Source: Stramonita haemastoma (lineage: Eukaryota; Mollusca; Gastropoda; Neogastropoda; Muricidae). From it: a stretch of DNA of 64,000 bases. Below are positions 51,022 to 62,406 of this stretch, piece by piece. How positions within the stretch are numbered: position 1 is the stretch's first letter; the number at the start of each line of letters is the position of its first letter. The stretch spans positions 85,828,365-85,892,364 of the forward strand of contig CM060318.1 of NCBI GenBank assembly GCA_030674155.1. The letters run 5' to 3'. Below the pieces are notes generated by a model that was not told where the DNA came from, searched no databases, and saw nothing but the letters and a program-made list of their open reading frames with translations. The position numbers and the translations under genes are program-made.

Positions 51022-51058
51022 TGTGAAATCATCATGTTCTTTACTTCTGTGTTCCCAG

Positions 51059-51871
51059 GAAGAGAGCTGAAAGAATCTGAAGTGTTCCAGAATGTCTCGT
51101 CGAGATGACAGACGCTCACCACGTTCCTCTCACCAGTCAGTCAGTCACAGTGCTCGCTACAGTGACTGGGTTGGAGCTGACCTGATGTCAGGGGACATCA
51201 GCATTGAAGCTGATTGCGATTTTGAAGGGGGACCCATCCTTGTAGATGACGAAGATCTGAATGCAGCGTTTGAAGCAGAGCATGGTGGGATGTTCAAGAT
51301 TATCGATGAAGTAAAAGTGGAAGCCTCACGCAAACACGGATCTAGAGAAAGAGGCAATGAGAAAAAGAACTTTGTCATTCCCAAAGTAAAGCGACCAGAG
51401 CACGAAGACCCGTATGACAAGAGCTGTAGCAGTGGAGAGGAAGGGAAGCGCGACTGGCGCAGGAGTGAAAGGGACACCCGACCCAGGGACCATGACAACA
51501 GGAGGAGGGACAGGGGAGACAGGGATTCTGGTTGGAGAGAAAGAGACGTCAAAGAAGACACTAGGCAGAGGGAGAGTCAGGACAGTCGAGGAGAGAGTGG
51601 AAGGCAGCATGCTGAAACCAAACGAGAGCCGTGGAATGGGTCCTCAGACATCACCTCAACTGGCTCAGGCAGTAGGGAGCGTCAATCTCTCTTTGAAAGT
51701 TTTTCCCAGCAAGGTTTGATTTCAGATGACCACCGTACAGTGAAAGTAGAAAGTGCTGCAGAAGTGACAAGGCCAGACCAGACCGCCTTGAAAAACAGCA
51801 GTCATTTACCTGAGGAAGAAGAGAGTGGTCTCATGATTCCCTTAGGAAGAGACAGCCTGGTGTTTGTCAGA
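51059..51871 (+). CDS. Gene C, first coding exon
   Basis: The acceptor is TTCTGTGTTCCCAG (exon base 51059) and the start ATG at 51092 has CCAGAATGTCT context. The donor is AGAG|GTGAGTG (last base 51871, phase 1). It has 260 codons, of which Arg, Asp, Glu and Ser make up most. It keeps a hydrophobic conserved-looking stretch just before the donor (GLMIPLGRDSLVFVR). The 5' UTR exon upstream is not identified. Confidence 0.82.
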
Positions 51872-54800
51872 GGTGAGTGTAGAAGCTTGGATCATGGAAA
51901 TAATTTGTTCTTAGCTGTCTGCATAAAGTACATTAGTCCTGTTGATGTATCTTTGTTTTTTTGCTACGTAAACTGTAGGATTCTATAGCTGAGTGGTTAA
52001 GGCCGTTTTGATGTCAATCTTGTGGGTCTGTGAAGTCACAGGTTTGGATCTTGGCCGTGGCATCTGGTGAATTAAGGGTGAAGACTTGTACAGTCTTCCA
52101 AGTCAACTTCAAGTGCAGACTTACCAGTGCCTTAATTCCCTTCATGTATACATGGCAGAAAATCAGATGTGCACATTAAAGATTCTGTAGCTCACGTGTG
52201 CATTTGGTGGGTTATGGAAACGAGAACGTACCCAGCTTTCAACCTGTACAATGAAATGAGCTGCTGGGCAGCAGCAGCTGTGGTCAGCTGTTGATGTGTT
52301 TCAATTCCAATATGCTGTGTGCATACTATAGGCTTGATGTTTGTTTGATTCTTTGAATTGGTTCGGCAGTGTGTTGGTCATGACCTGAGATGGACACCTA
52401 TGGATTAGTTTCAGCCTCATGCCAAAGTGGGATGCGCTGGGCTTGACTTGTTAGGTGCTTAATGGCAGTGCAATGCATTTTCGCTCATACAACAGAACAG
52501 ACAATAGTTAAGCTGTCTGATAGTTCAGTGAAGAAGTGTTAACCTCTTCTGTTCCTTTTGACAGTGTATATTTCCATGCATTTGTTTTTGATCCAGAATC
52601 AGAATGATCTTAGTTGGTTATCTACTCAGTTTGGTCATTACTGAACTTAGCCACTAAAGCTGTCATAGTAGTGTGGCTTATCTTTTGTGAATGTAAGAGA
52701 TAAAGTGAGGTGGTCTTGAAACCACTGGCATTCAGTCGTTATGTAAGCCATTTTCCATTGATTCATGATTTATTTTGTGTCTTGTTCATTTTTGCTGCAA
52801 TGTCACTTGTTTTTTTTCCATTTTATAAGTATTATACACTTATAGATTATCAGTTTATGGAAAACTGTAAGGGCACTTTTGTTTCTTGTTTTTTTCAATA
52901 GGGAGAAGAAAATTTTGCCAGTCACTACTGTAAGAATGACAATAAAATGTACCTGGTGATGTTAGCTTTTCAGCTCAGAGCTGTAGTCAGTGTCGCTTAC
53001 TTTTGATCCCAGTCCCAGGGTTTTCATTGTGTAGTGTGTTTGGAGTACAGTAGCCAAAATCATCTGTAGTTTAATCAGTCTGTTCACTTTCTGTGTTTAG
53101 ATGTAGAAGTTTATTCAAGCATTATGTGATAGATGTTGAGAAAAGAACTAAATTATCATCTGATGAAATTTAGAGGAACATAACACTTGTGAGCACTTAA
53201 ATTTTTTTTTATAATCTCCTTGGAAGAACTTGCAGAACTGTTAAATCACTGAAGCTAATAGTTCCTGGGTCAAAGTGGAAAAGAATAAGAAAAGCTTTGG
53301 AAATATTACAGAGTTCCATCTCTGAAAAATTAGGTGTGATATGACTCAACTTCCAGGCATTATGATTTGTAATGAGGAATCGTGAATATGACGCAAGAGC
53401 CAGAGCCCCATCCACACATGAGCCTCTTCACCATGCTATGTATGGTCTCTCATGTAGAAATAAAATAGTGCTATAACAAAGCCAGAGTAGATCTAGATTT
53501 CTTCAGTACTTTTTAAATCTATTTGAATGTGTAATGCTGGTTTTTCTTTCTTTTTGTTGTGAAATGCAGACTATCATAGCTGGCAGGTTCGAGTGCACCC
53601 CGTCTGCAAAAGGACATGGCCCGTTCAGATTTTGCCCAGATATGGAGCATTGCTGACTCCTCCTCTGTCGTCTGGAGCACACACAAAGAGTTCGGCGGGT
53701 CAGTATATTTTGGAAGCTTATATATCTTGTGCCGCTTTCTCCTTTCTTCCAGGTACTGTGTGATTGAGAGCAGTTATTTGTGAGAAGTTTTGGACAGGCA
53801 CTATAGCTGAGCAGTTAGGATTGTTTGACTTTCAGTCCTGTGGATCCATGAAGTCACAGGGTTGAATCTTGGTGTTGTTGTCTGGTGATGTCCCCCCCCA
53901 AATGTCAGGTTTTGTCTCATTCATTCCTTGGAATTATTTAACACCCCTCTCCTACCCTTGTGTAATCACTGATTTAGGCCTTCTTGGTGAATTGTTCTTT
54001 TTTAAAGAAAAAAAACTGTGTACTTGGTATGTCTCTTAGATGATAAGCCATAGCTTGGTGGTGTTGGTGTTTTAGTTGCGGTGTAACAGAAGAAATATAA
54101 TCGTGATGTGATGGTTTTTTTATTTCTTTTTTTGCAGGGTGGCTGAATTTCTGCTGAAAGATTATAACAGCATTCAGAAGTTCATGCGCAAGATTATGTG
54201 GCATAATTACGCCGCGGATGTTCTCACGGTGGAGGTCACGGAACGAGAGAAGTCGGACTTCAGCGAACAGGATGCGGCAAATGCTTTTGACACCATTGCT
54301 AACAAAAGTATGAGATATACATAGACCATGCTGTTTGGGCACAGGCTTTTGTTTGTTGGTGGTTTTCCCTTCTGTTGTTTGCTTTGGGTTTTGTTTTTGT
54401 TTTTGTTTGTTTTTGTTGTTGATTTGTTTTGTTTTGGTTAAATTTTCTTTAACCCTCTTGCATTCGGATTCTCTGAACACAAATTGCCCCTAGATTTCGC
54501 GTTCCATCACAAAATCAGGTTGGGCACACATGCTCGATGACTTTTTCCTCCTTTTAAGTACATACCAGCAGCTATAATTATTTCCAGACTATCAGCAGGA
54601 TTTGTACCTCTGGCCTGATTGAGCTTCTGCATGTGGTAGCAATCAGTGAAGGTCACTGCGTGATGGAAAACTACTGTGTGTAAATCCTGGCAAATCCTAG
54701 GTCGGGATCAGGGGGGGTGGGGAGGGGAGGGGGGCATTATTTTATCCCGGCAAATCCCGGTTAGGACTAAGAGGGTTAATATAAAATATGTGTGATTCTT

Positions 54801-57497
54801 ATGAACTTGCTATTGATACGAGTTAAAACTCCATAGTGGTAGCTTGTAAACTGTGAACTAGAGATTTTGACAGTAATGGTAATTATTAAGTTGCAGTATC
54901 AATCCTTTTTCAGTGGTTAAACATTAGGTTAGCAATATTGTAATGCAGTCCTACCATACATTTGAATTAGAGCTGATGCAAAAATCGATGCCTCAGAGCA
55001 AGAACACTTAAATATCTGAAAAAAATACCAATTTTCAATTTTTTGATATTTGGTAGAATTTACTGTAAACTTTCAGATGACAAAACGATAAAATAATTAA
55101 AAAAATTAATTTTAAAGATATTTGAAGAAAACCGTTCTTGCACAAAATTACCTGAGTGAATTTCTCATGGTAAAAGGGATGACTGCACGGCACTCCGCTT
55201 TTGCTCTAAAGGCTGTAGTGCCAATTAACCTGGTAATTTGTGTAAGGAAGGACTTCCAGCTGTGCAAACCTTCTTGCATGGGAAGAGATACACTAGGACC
55301 ACTGGGCAGAGTTTACGCAACACTGGCGGGCCTGGATGCTGTGTGGTTCTTGCGTGGGAACACTGGTGGCTGGAGAGTGATCTTATCTGGGAAAAAGGGT
55401 CAAGCTAATCGCCATGCCATGCTTGCATGGGAGGAAGTGTCAGTTTTGCTTTAATTTCTCTGCAGACACGGGTGGTCTGGCTTCACTGCCAGTGTTTTTG
55501 CTATCATGGCGTTTCTTCTACATGTATTACAACACAAACATACTATGGTAAAGATAGCATCAATGCCCTTCCTCTCTCCGAAAACCGAACGCTTCCATTC
55601 AATCCTCGATTTGTTCTGACCTTTCAAACTTTTCAAGTGAGCATATCTCGAAACTTTTGAAAATGGCAACTCTGCCGGTAGACCTTTCTTGCTCTGAGGC
55701 ATCGAAATGTAAAGCCATTTGAAAAAAAAATATACAGAATTGTCATCGAAGATGTTTAAAACTTAAAAAAAAATTATATAAAAAATTCTTTGATCTGGAA
55801 AAGAAATTTTGTTTGTTTGATATTCTTTGATGTGATTATGCTTTGTTTTTATGTAAATTTAAAGTAAAAAATATAGTTCTGTTTAAAAAAAAAAAATTTT
55901 TTTGAACCAAGGTTCTTCTTGACTGAATCAGTCATTTTAAGCTGTATTTTGTTTGCTTTAGACTGGCTTGGTACTTTGAAATGGCTCGAAACTTTTTTTT
56001 TTTCTCAATAATTTTATTGGCTTTTCTGGTTGTAGTGTGTGTACTTTCATAGGGATTATGATAACGTCTTGGTGTTGTACATAGTGAGGTTTTAAATGAG
56101 CATTTTTTGAAAAAGTGCTAGAACCTCTAAACCATTTTTTTTGTGTGTGTACTTTCAGTGATATTCAAGTTCTGTTTTTTCTCTTTGGTGTGCTTTCAGT
56201 TGTTCAAGTATGTTGATTGATTTATTTTTTGTTGTTTGTTTATTTTTCTGTCTGCTTTCAGTGATGTTCAAGTATGTTGATTGATTTATTTTTCTGTTAT
56301 TTAATTATTTTTCTGTCTGCTTTCAGTGATGTTCAAGTTCAACAACACCAGGGCAAGGCAGATGATCAAAACCTTCTATCCAACTCCCCAAGGTAAGTGC
56401 AGAAATTCTTCCTGTAAATATCTGATGACAAGAATAAACACCAAACAAGATCACATAGAACGTTGTAACAGCGAGTGTATGAGAACAAAACATGGTAAAG
56501 AAAAAAAAGAAGGTGCCTGAATAAGTTTTGTTCAGTATTTGCGATCATGTGCGGAACTGAACATCAAAGTTTTGAGCCTGGAAAACGAGGATGAAGAGAA
56601 CAATGTTGAAAGCGAAGACAACAGTGCAGCGAATGAAAGAGCGTTTGGTCATTTTTCTCTACAACCGTAAATACAAAACCAAACCCACAAACTTTCAAAT
56701 TAAAAAGAGAAGAATACAAAAAGAAGAAACTTTCATGGACTAAATCCATTGAAAGGGACCGTTCACCTTGGTGGTTGGCAGATCTACCTCAGCTGAAGAT
56801 GATACTTTGGTGGATTTTTTCTTCAGGCTTATGCAGTCATTTCCAGATGAGGGGAAATGTCATATTGGTGGATTTCTTCTTGCTTTTGCAGTCATTTCCA
56901 GATGAGGGAAAATGTCACATTTTGATGTACTGTTGGACAGGACAGCTCTGTTTCTTCCAGTGATCAGCAGACACAGACCAGTAGTGACATGAAATACCCT
57001 GATATCCAGCTAAGAACATTAAAAAAAAAAAAGAAGCAAAAGGCATCATAGCATCACAAACCTGATAAAACATTGATAGAGATTGTAATCTAGTACCCGT
57101 TAAAACTTCCAGGGTGCTGATGTATCATCCTCTGTATGCTGTGTTAGGTTCTTTCAGTATCATCATCATGGACAGGATTCAAGCCAGCATGAATATCAGA
57201 ACCATATCACATCAGGCAATAAGGCATCTTCAACAGTTGTTTGTGCATTTTCATGCATTTGCACCAACATTGAAAACTGATAGAGCATACTGAAAACTGT
57301 TAGTTCTCAAAAATCTCAGTTTTGCAGTGTTCTTGAATCCATTTTGCCGTCTGTGAAAAGTCTTCCTGTTTCTCCAAATGTGATTGAACCAGCAGATTTA
57401 TAATTTCTTGTTGGCCCAGTTCTGTGGTATCTGTATTGATTCTGTCCATTTTTCACTCTCTGCCCAGTTCCACCTTCATTTGCCTTAAGGAAATAAA
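51059..57497 (+). CDS. Gene C: RD/RE-rich protein of unknown family (spliced model)
   Basis: Exons: 51059-51871 (ATG 51092), 53590-53697, 54138-54307, 56327-56392 or longer. Phases agree at each junction (1, 2, 1). The product begins MSRRDDRRSPRSSHQSVSHS, has an acidic patch (ILVDDEDLNAAFEAEHGG), an Arg/Asp/Glu-rich region about residues 90-190, then a non-repetitive, probably helical C-terminal part with KDMARSDFAQIWSIADSS, EFLLKDYNSIQKFMRKIM and RARQMIKTFYPTP. RD/RE/RS-like tracts are typical of splicing-related nuclear proteins; the C-terminal domain is unrecognised. The 3' end is uncertain; AATAAA at 57492-57497 is the first good signal. Confidence 0.75.
51978..52310 (+). mobile_element. 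SINE family 2, plus copy, in gene C intron
   Basis: Head TATAGCTGAGTGGTTAAGGC and CACAGGTTTGGATCTTGGC (A/B boxes). The body has AAGTCAACTTCAAGTGCAGA, shared with the copy at 33208-33360. A fragment of repeat D follows at 52380-52550. Confidence 0.78.
52560..53570. other. Gene C intron, nothing else recognised
   Basis: Mostly unique AT-rich sequence, with no frame having supported borders. Confidence 0.45.
53590..53697 (+). CDS. Gene C, second coding exon
   Basis: Two AGs compete. The one ending at about 53573 leads to a poor frame; the CTGGCAG ending at 53589 gives phase-1 entry and encodes QKDMARSDFAQIWSIADSSS and VVWSTHKEFGG, which reads directly into the next exon. The donor is GGCGG|GTCAGT (last base about 53697, phase 2). 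The upstream AG could act as an alternative acceptor. Confidence 0.7.
53790..53890 (+). mobile_element. SINE family 2 fragment
   Basis: CACTATAGCTGAGCAGTTAG and CACAGGGTTGAATCTTGG match the family-2 head; the body is missing. It lies in a short gene C intron. Confidence 0.65.
54138..54307 (+). CDS. Gene C, third coding exon
   Basis: Acceptor TTTCTTTTTTTGCAG (exon base 54138), donor CAAAA|GTATGAG (last base 54307); phase 2 in, phase 1 out. It encodes VAEFLLKDYNSIQKFMRKIM, WHNYAADVLTVEV and SEQDAANAFDTIANK, probably helical and charged. GC content rises within the exon, as expected for coding sequence. Confidence 0.82.
54449..54779 (-). mobile_element. piggyBac-like MITE, copy 2
   Basis: The body 54453-54775 is flanked by TTAA (54449-54452 and 54776-54779). 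It is the inverted relative of 6412-6723, sharing GAATCCGAATGC-, CAGCAGCTATAATTA- and TCCCAGCAAATCC-type blocks. It contains a G-rich insertion at 54710-54734. It lies in gene C intron 3. Confidence 0.78.
54986..55704. mobile_element. 719-bp inverted-repeat element in gene C intron
   Basis: CGATGCCTCAGAGCAAGAA at 54986-55004 is matched perfectly by its complement at 55686-55704. The outer four bases are AAAT on both sides, a possible target duplication. A 110-codon plus-strand frame (55122-55454) lies inside but shows no transposase motif I know. It looks like a non-autonomous DNA transposon of uncertain superfamily. Confidence 0.72.
56140..56326 (+). repeat. Four-copy tandem array of the gene C exon 4 acceptor
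   Basis: CTTTCAG followed by T[G/T]...TTCAAGT occurs with the AG ending at 56158, 56199, 56261 and 56326. Only the last continues into coding sequence; the others run into stops within about 7 to 21 codons (for example GTTGATTGA). Each copy keeps the pyrimidine tract, the AG and about 10-14 bases of the exon start. Confidence 0.85.
56327..56520 (+). CDS. Gene C, fourth coding exon and possible terminal extension
   Basis: It enters in phase 1 and encodes MMFKFNNTRARQMIKTFYPT up to a consensus donor CAAG|GTAAGT at 56392. If unspliced, the frame continues through KCRNSSCKYLMTRINTKQDH to a TGA at 56518-56520. If spliced to the AG at 56535, the phase-1 reading ends within 20 codons, whereas phase 0 gives a convincing acidic tail (NEDEENNVESEDNS) to a TAA at about 56670. 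That acidic frame is also in frame with the unspliced reading, beyond the TGA. Confidence 0.6.
57492..57497 (+). terminator. Candidate polyadenylation signal of gene C (AATAAA)
   Basis: AATAAA is followed by a GT-rich stretch (GTCCTGTGTTTCTTGTAGTG), a typical downstream element. It lies about 1 kb after the last coding positions of gene C. Assignment is by position only. Confidence 0.4.
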
Positions 57498-57499
57498 AC

Positions 57500-58500
57500 A
57501 AGTCCTGTGTTTCTTGTAGTGTAAAAATCGTTTACACATTATGCTTGATATTATTTGTGTCAGTATGGCGTTTGAAGCTGTCACCCAGAGAGGTTGACAA
57601 TGATTATTGAGCGCTAATAGGTGTAACCCAATTTTCCAGAATACGAAGCAACATTCTGCTCATTCTTTGTAAATGTTACCTTCTTATCAAAATGACTGCT
57701 GTTGCACTCCTCTGTGCCATTTCAATCCCTGTATTGTTGGCAGAGTGGAGTAAAACTACAGAACAAAGTATCTGAACCGCAAAGCATTACATCAAGAAGC
57801 TGACCGTTGCTGAAGTGAAAAACTGCCGCGCAGAACGAAAGTGTGTCCAGTATGCGTCACCTCTCAGCTCCCAAAGTGTTTTTTTTTTCTTGGTACAAGT
57901 AGTAAAACAGCGCCTCAAACATTGAGAAGATGAATACATGTTTAAATCCCCATGCCTGTGAAAGTGAATTTATAGACTGACTGGTATCATTCTGTAATCG
58001 TCCTATAGCTGTAAACTTAGTATATGACCATGACTGCATGCACACCTTGGTACTGTCTCACACATACACCAGATATAAATGTATATCATGGTGTAAAAAG
58101 AACACCTGTACCTTCAAACTGCAGACTTCACACTAATGCAGCAGTGCACACTTTATGGACACCATCTGTAGATCAGCACTGACACAGCATTGTTGACCTC
58201 TATGTAAAGTCCAGAATACCATTTGTATGGAGAGGACTTGTGCAGACTGTCTGGGGGGAAAAAAAGTGACTTTGTCCTGAAGTAAAACAAATGAACATTG
58301 TGTTAACTGCCAATTTCAAAAGAGACCGGCCTGTTGTATGCGCTTCAAAATGACTGAAGGTTGTTGATTGTGGTCCTGTTTGTAGCACAAGGGAAGGTAT
58401 CTCTTCTGTCCCACACTCCATCTATCCTTTGTGGATCACCTTGCAGACGGACACCAGGGCACTGCCGACACTGGATTCCCTGCATCTGGATGAGAGAGCC
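57500..58500. other. Unassigned sequence downstream of gene C
   Basis: No supported exon and no clear transposon on either strand. Confidence 0.45.
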
Positions 58501-58519
58501 CATGTCTGGCCATGGAAAA

Positions 58520-58780
58520 AGACAGCACTGAGGAAAAAGCCGTGGAGTGCCAGACAAGGGCTGGTTATTGAAGACGGCACTGAGGAGAAAGCTTTAGAGT
58601 CATGAGAGAAGGACTGGTAATTGAAGACAGCACTGAGGAAAAAGCCGTGGAGTGCAAGAGAATGGCTGGTAATTGAAGACGGCACTGAGGAAAAAGCCGT
58701 GGAGTGCAAGAGAATGGCTGGTAATTGAAGACGGCACTGAGGAAAAAGCTTTAGACAAAGCATGAGAGAAGGACTGGTAA
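58520..58780. repeat. About 57-bp tandem repeat, five copies
   Basis: The unit contains GACGGCACTGAGGAAAAAGC, CGTGGAGTGCAAGAGAATGG and CTGGTAATTGAA. The third and fifth units carry a variant GCTTTAGA...GAGAGAAGGACTGG. Minus-strand frames across it (SVPSSITSHSLALHGFFL) are repeat by-products. Confidence 0.92.
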
Positions 58781-59148
58781 CTGCCATCATTTTTGTTGTT
58801 TCTACCCCTATTGAAAGTGTGAAGCAGAAACCCAGGCACTGGTGAAGGAAAAGAACGATGCTGGTCTGGTCCTCCCCTTTCTCCTGGAGTTCCTGTAGGC
58901 TGGGCCACGTCTGGTGCCTCAGTCTTCTGAGAATCAGTTGATACGCTCTGCGCTCCAGGTTAAATCATCGCTCACAAGTACTGTACATTTCCATATGAAT
59001 TGGGACATTTGACAACTTTCCTCTTGAACTACAGCTTCTCAAAAATCTTGCTATCTGAACACCTTCTGAAGCTGCACAGTGTAGCGTTGTATTTTGTTAC
59101 GAGTACAAACAAATATGTTCACATGCTGAAAAATATGTTTGTAAAACT

Positions 59149-59179
59149 AAAAGCTCCAGTATTGAATACTGGAGCTTTT
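59149..59179. other. 31-bp perfect palindrome
   Basis: AAAAGCTCCAGTATT, one G, then AATACTGGAGCTTTT. Both arms are 15 bases and perfectly complementary. A T run follows. The one-base loop argues against a normal RNA hairpin precursor. Confidence 0.85.
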
Positions 59180-59504
59180 TTGAATTCACATTTCAGAAAA
59201 ATAACAGACAAATCATTTAAGTTATCTTTTGGAGGATTACAAATACTGGTCACTGACTCAGTGGCAAATACTTATTCTTCAGATCTCATCCATGCTCTAA
59301 AACAAACGTGGAAGTACTTTAGCTCCAAGAACTTGGCTCCAGCCTGTCACTTGTGCAGCGAAAGAAGCAGTATCAGTGCAAAGAAATTGCTTTGTCTTCT
59401 CTGACACATTCGTTTTAGCCTGGAGTCTCTTAGCTTCAGAGTAATGAGCAAGGCTTTGCAATTAGTTTGTCAGTCACTGTTGTGTTCCAGTAATAAGCAT
59501 CATT

Positions 59505-60130
59505 GACCAGCTGTTGTGGTGCATTGGTAAGTGCATGAGGTTCCTGGCTGGAAGATGGTGGATTTCACCCCATAAGAGCTTGGATTTTTTAGACTGGTTA
59601 GTGATAACCCAGAGTGAGATTCTCTGAGGTTCATTGGGAAGACTGGTACCACCCAGTGGAGCATCACCCTCATGACAGTCTCTCATCTGGTGCACTTCCA
59701 TAGCGTCACCTTCATTCACAGCACTGTGGACCATCATGCAGCAAGGGGAAAGTTCTCTGATTTCATGGCCCCTGTTGCTGTGGTCTCAGGGTGATCTCAG
59801 TGTCTGTTTTCCATACACTGCTGTGCCTGGTGTGAGTTGGTGTCAGAGCCTTCAGGGCTAGAGGGTCATGGGAGAAGGTCATTGGAGGAAGGTGGTTGTG
59901 GTTTCCACCTCAGGTATGTGTCTCACTCAGTCTGGTTCTGAGAGTAACTGAGCAGGGAGTTGAGTGGGTGATGTCTTGCATATATGTTGGCTCAGAGCAT
60001 GCACTGCTGATTACCTCTACAATGAATCAGTGGTGCAGGGCCCTTGTAGTGTGTGGCCTCATGATGGCCTGACATTGATAAGCTCCCCATGGACTTCTGA
60101 TTTGGCTATGACATTATGGCCGCGATGTGG
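59505..60130 (+). repeat. Dispersed repeat R3, longest copy
   Basis: A tRNA-like beginning (GGTGCATTGGTAAGTGCATG; GGTGGATTTCACCCCAT), a middle with CATTGGGAAGACTGGTACCA, and an end with GTGTCTCACTCAGTCTGG and GTTGGCTCAGAGCATGCACT, all shared with 26390-27000. This copy suggests R3 is a composite tRNA-headed retroelement of about 600 bp. Confidence 0.65.
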
Positions 60131-60486
60131 CGGGGTGAAAAGAATGGAATTAGGGGTGTGGCAACAGGAGGATGGGTACGTCACAGGAGACGATGAGGCA
60201 GCAACTCATCCTCCCTCTGAAAGCGAAAGAAACCAAACCCAACAACATGAAAACCTACATGATTTATCAGGGAAAAAGAATCAAATGCACATTATCGGCT
60301 GTAAGTCAAGTGCTTGTGCCATATTAAGTTTTAAATGCTGTTTCTCCTGAGGATAAGTATGCTGCACAATAGACATACTATAATGATTGCATGCCAACTT
60401 TAAGTATCAGCATTGCAGATTCTTGTTCTATTGTGTATTAAAAAAAAGTGAATCTAGAAAGACAACCCTTGTCATTTGCCTATCTT

Positions 60487-62390
60487 TAAGTACCACAACT
60501 GTCAGTCCCCCTCCCCCCCCCCCCCCCTTTCAGCTACTCTCAGCTGCTATCCATTCCATCCCATCCCAGCTCAGATGGGACTAGCTGTGCTAATTAAAGC
60601 AGGAACTGACTACACCCCTGGACTAGGTGAAAGGGGTGCACTAAATTTAGCACTTTTGAGTGAGTTATGTTGGATTGAGGTGCTGTGGTACAAGTAACTT
60701 GTGACAGAAAAGTTGACAGTATGTGAAGTGATGCCCATCATTTTATTGCTTTTTTCCAAATTTTCTTAAGCAGTAGGTGTAATCAGGCTTATATTACAGA
60801 GGAGCTTGCAGTCTTGTCAAATGTGGCAAATCTATGCATTTGTGCAGACATTAACTCACTTTTTTTTAAGTATGTGATTTATTAGTGAAGTGCACATTCC
60901 TGTGTGTACTGCATGTGTTAATGGCTTCAAGGAAAATTGTGAGCTATTTCTAAACAAAGTCATATAGAATTATCTTATTTCAAAACTTGTTGCTTTTGCT
61001 TCAGTTTACTAGTTTCATGCATTTATAATCCTGACAAGGCTCGATCTTAATCTGACATTTTTCTTTCTTCATGAAGTCAGTTTGCTTCAATAATTTGCTT
61101 GTCAGATGTTGGAGATGCCTGAACAAGCGCCATCTTTGTCAGTTCTGCTGAGTTCATAGGTCAGTGGACATGCATCAAAATGTTGTGAAGATCACCATAA
61201 AAAAAGAGATAATGCACACATTTCTTTGTACCGTGTAATTCTTTTGTTTCAAACACCCAGTTTTTTTTGTTTCATCAAAAAATATCCTTCATTTCTAGAA
61301 GCCGTAAACCAGCTAAAATAAATATCCACTCACATTCTTGTGTCTCAAATTCGGGATACTACTGGTCAACGTCAGCAGTAAACCTCCTGACATTAAGAAC
61401 AGCAGTAAACTCCTTTCTAAAACGAGTTGAGCAGAATGCTTTGTTTCAAATCATAGGAAACAAACATGTTTTAAAGTCAGAACCATGTTCACAGAAACTG
61501 ACAAATGAAAATTAAGACACAGAATATGAAAAAAATGGAAGGAAGATTTGAGTGGAAGAATGATGGTATGGACTATAAGAAAACAAATACACCAACAAGT
61601 GTTAGCAAATTTAAATGTTTGGACAGATATTTAGGAATATACTTATGAATACAAATAATCACCAGAGTAATATACTTTAATACCCAAGACTGGCAGCTTT
61701 TCCTTACACTGACCATAAAAGTGTAACACTTACATGACATTTTCATGTTGATACATGTACCTTTACCCTCAATTGGACATTCCCTTACCACTGTGTTATG
61801 CACTCCAGTTATTTTAACACTATACCGGCCATTACATTTCTGTTATATTGTATCTGAACAATAAAAACAATTCTCCAGTCCTTTAGCACTATGTTGTGCT
61901 CTTCAAACAAACGCACATCAGGAAGCTTTCTGCTCCATAAGCAGAATACATTTTTCTCTGTTCACAATGCGAACATTCTCACTTTGGCGTTCAAAAGTGG
62001 AACACTGAATTTCAAGTAAACCCCCCCCTCCCCAGTCATGTATATTATTCTGGACAGTCACAAATTCTGAACACGTGCAAAGAGACATAAGAAGAATGTG
62101 TCGGCTCCTCTTGCTGATAAAGACTTGCTATCATCCATGTTCAGATTGCAGCTGACAAATCTTGTACTCTCTGCTCTCTCTCATTGACACTACATGAAAA
62201 ACCATGAAACAGTTTTTTGTACACACATCTTTACACATGCATATTCCTTGTGAGCATGAAAAGGAAAATAAACTCACTTGATACCTACATCGTTTGCTAA
62301 GCAACCTTTCTCCACTGTGTCACACACCCAGTGGCTTTCGCACAGACAAAAACGTCACTGTTCTTTCATTTGATCCAGGGCTGTTGCTTG
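60487..62390. other. Gene-poor stretch
   Basis: A C-run lies at 60506-60526 and another at 62022-62033. I found no exon with agreeing splice sites and no identifiable transposon. Confidence 0.45.
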
Positions 62391-62406
62391 GATTCCCTCT
62401 TTAACC

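Noticed and set aside
55122..55454. 110-codon plus-strand frame in gene C intron
   Set aside because: It lies inside a TIR-bounded element, has no recognisable motif and no splice borders.
59000..59404. 134-codon plus-strand frame downstream of gene C
   Set aside because: It spans the 31-bp palindrome, shows no domain or exon signals, and is compatible with chance in AT-rich DNA.
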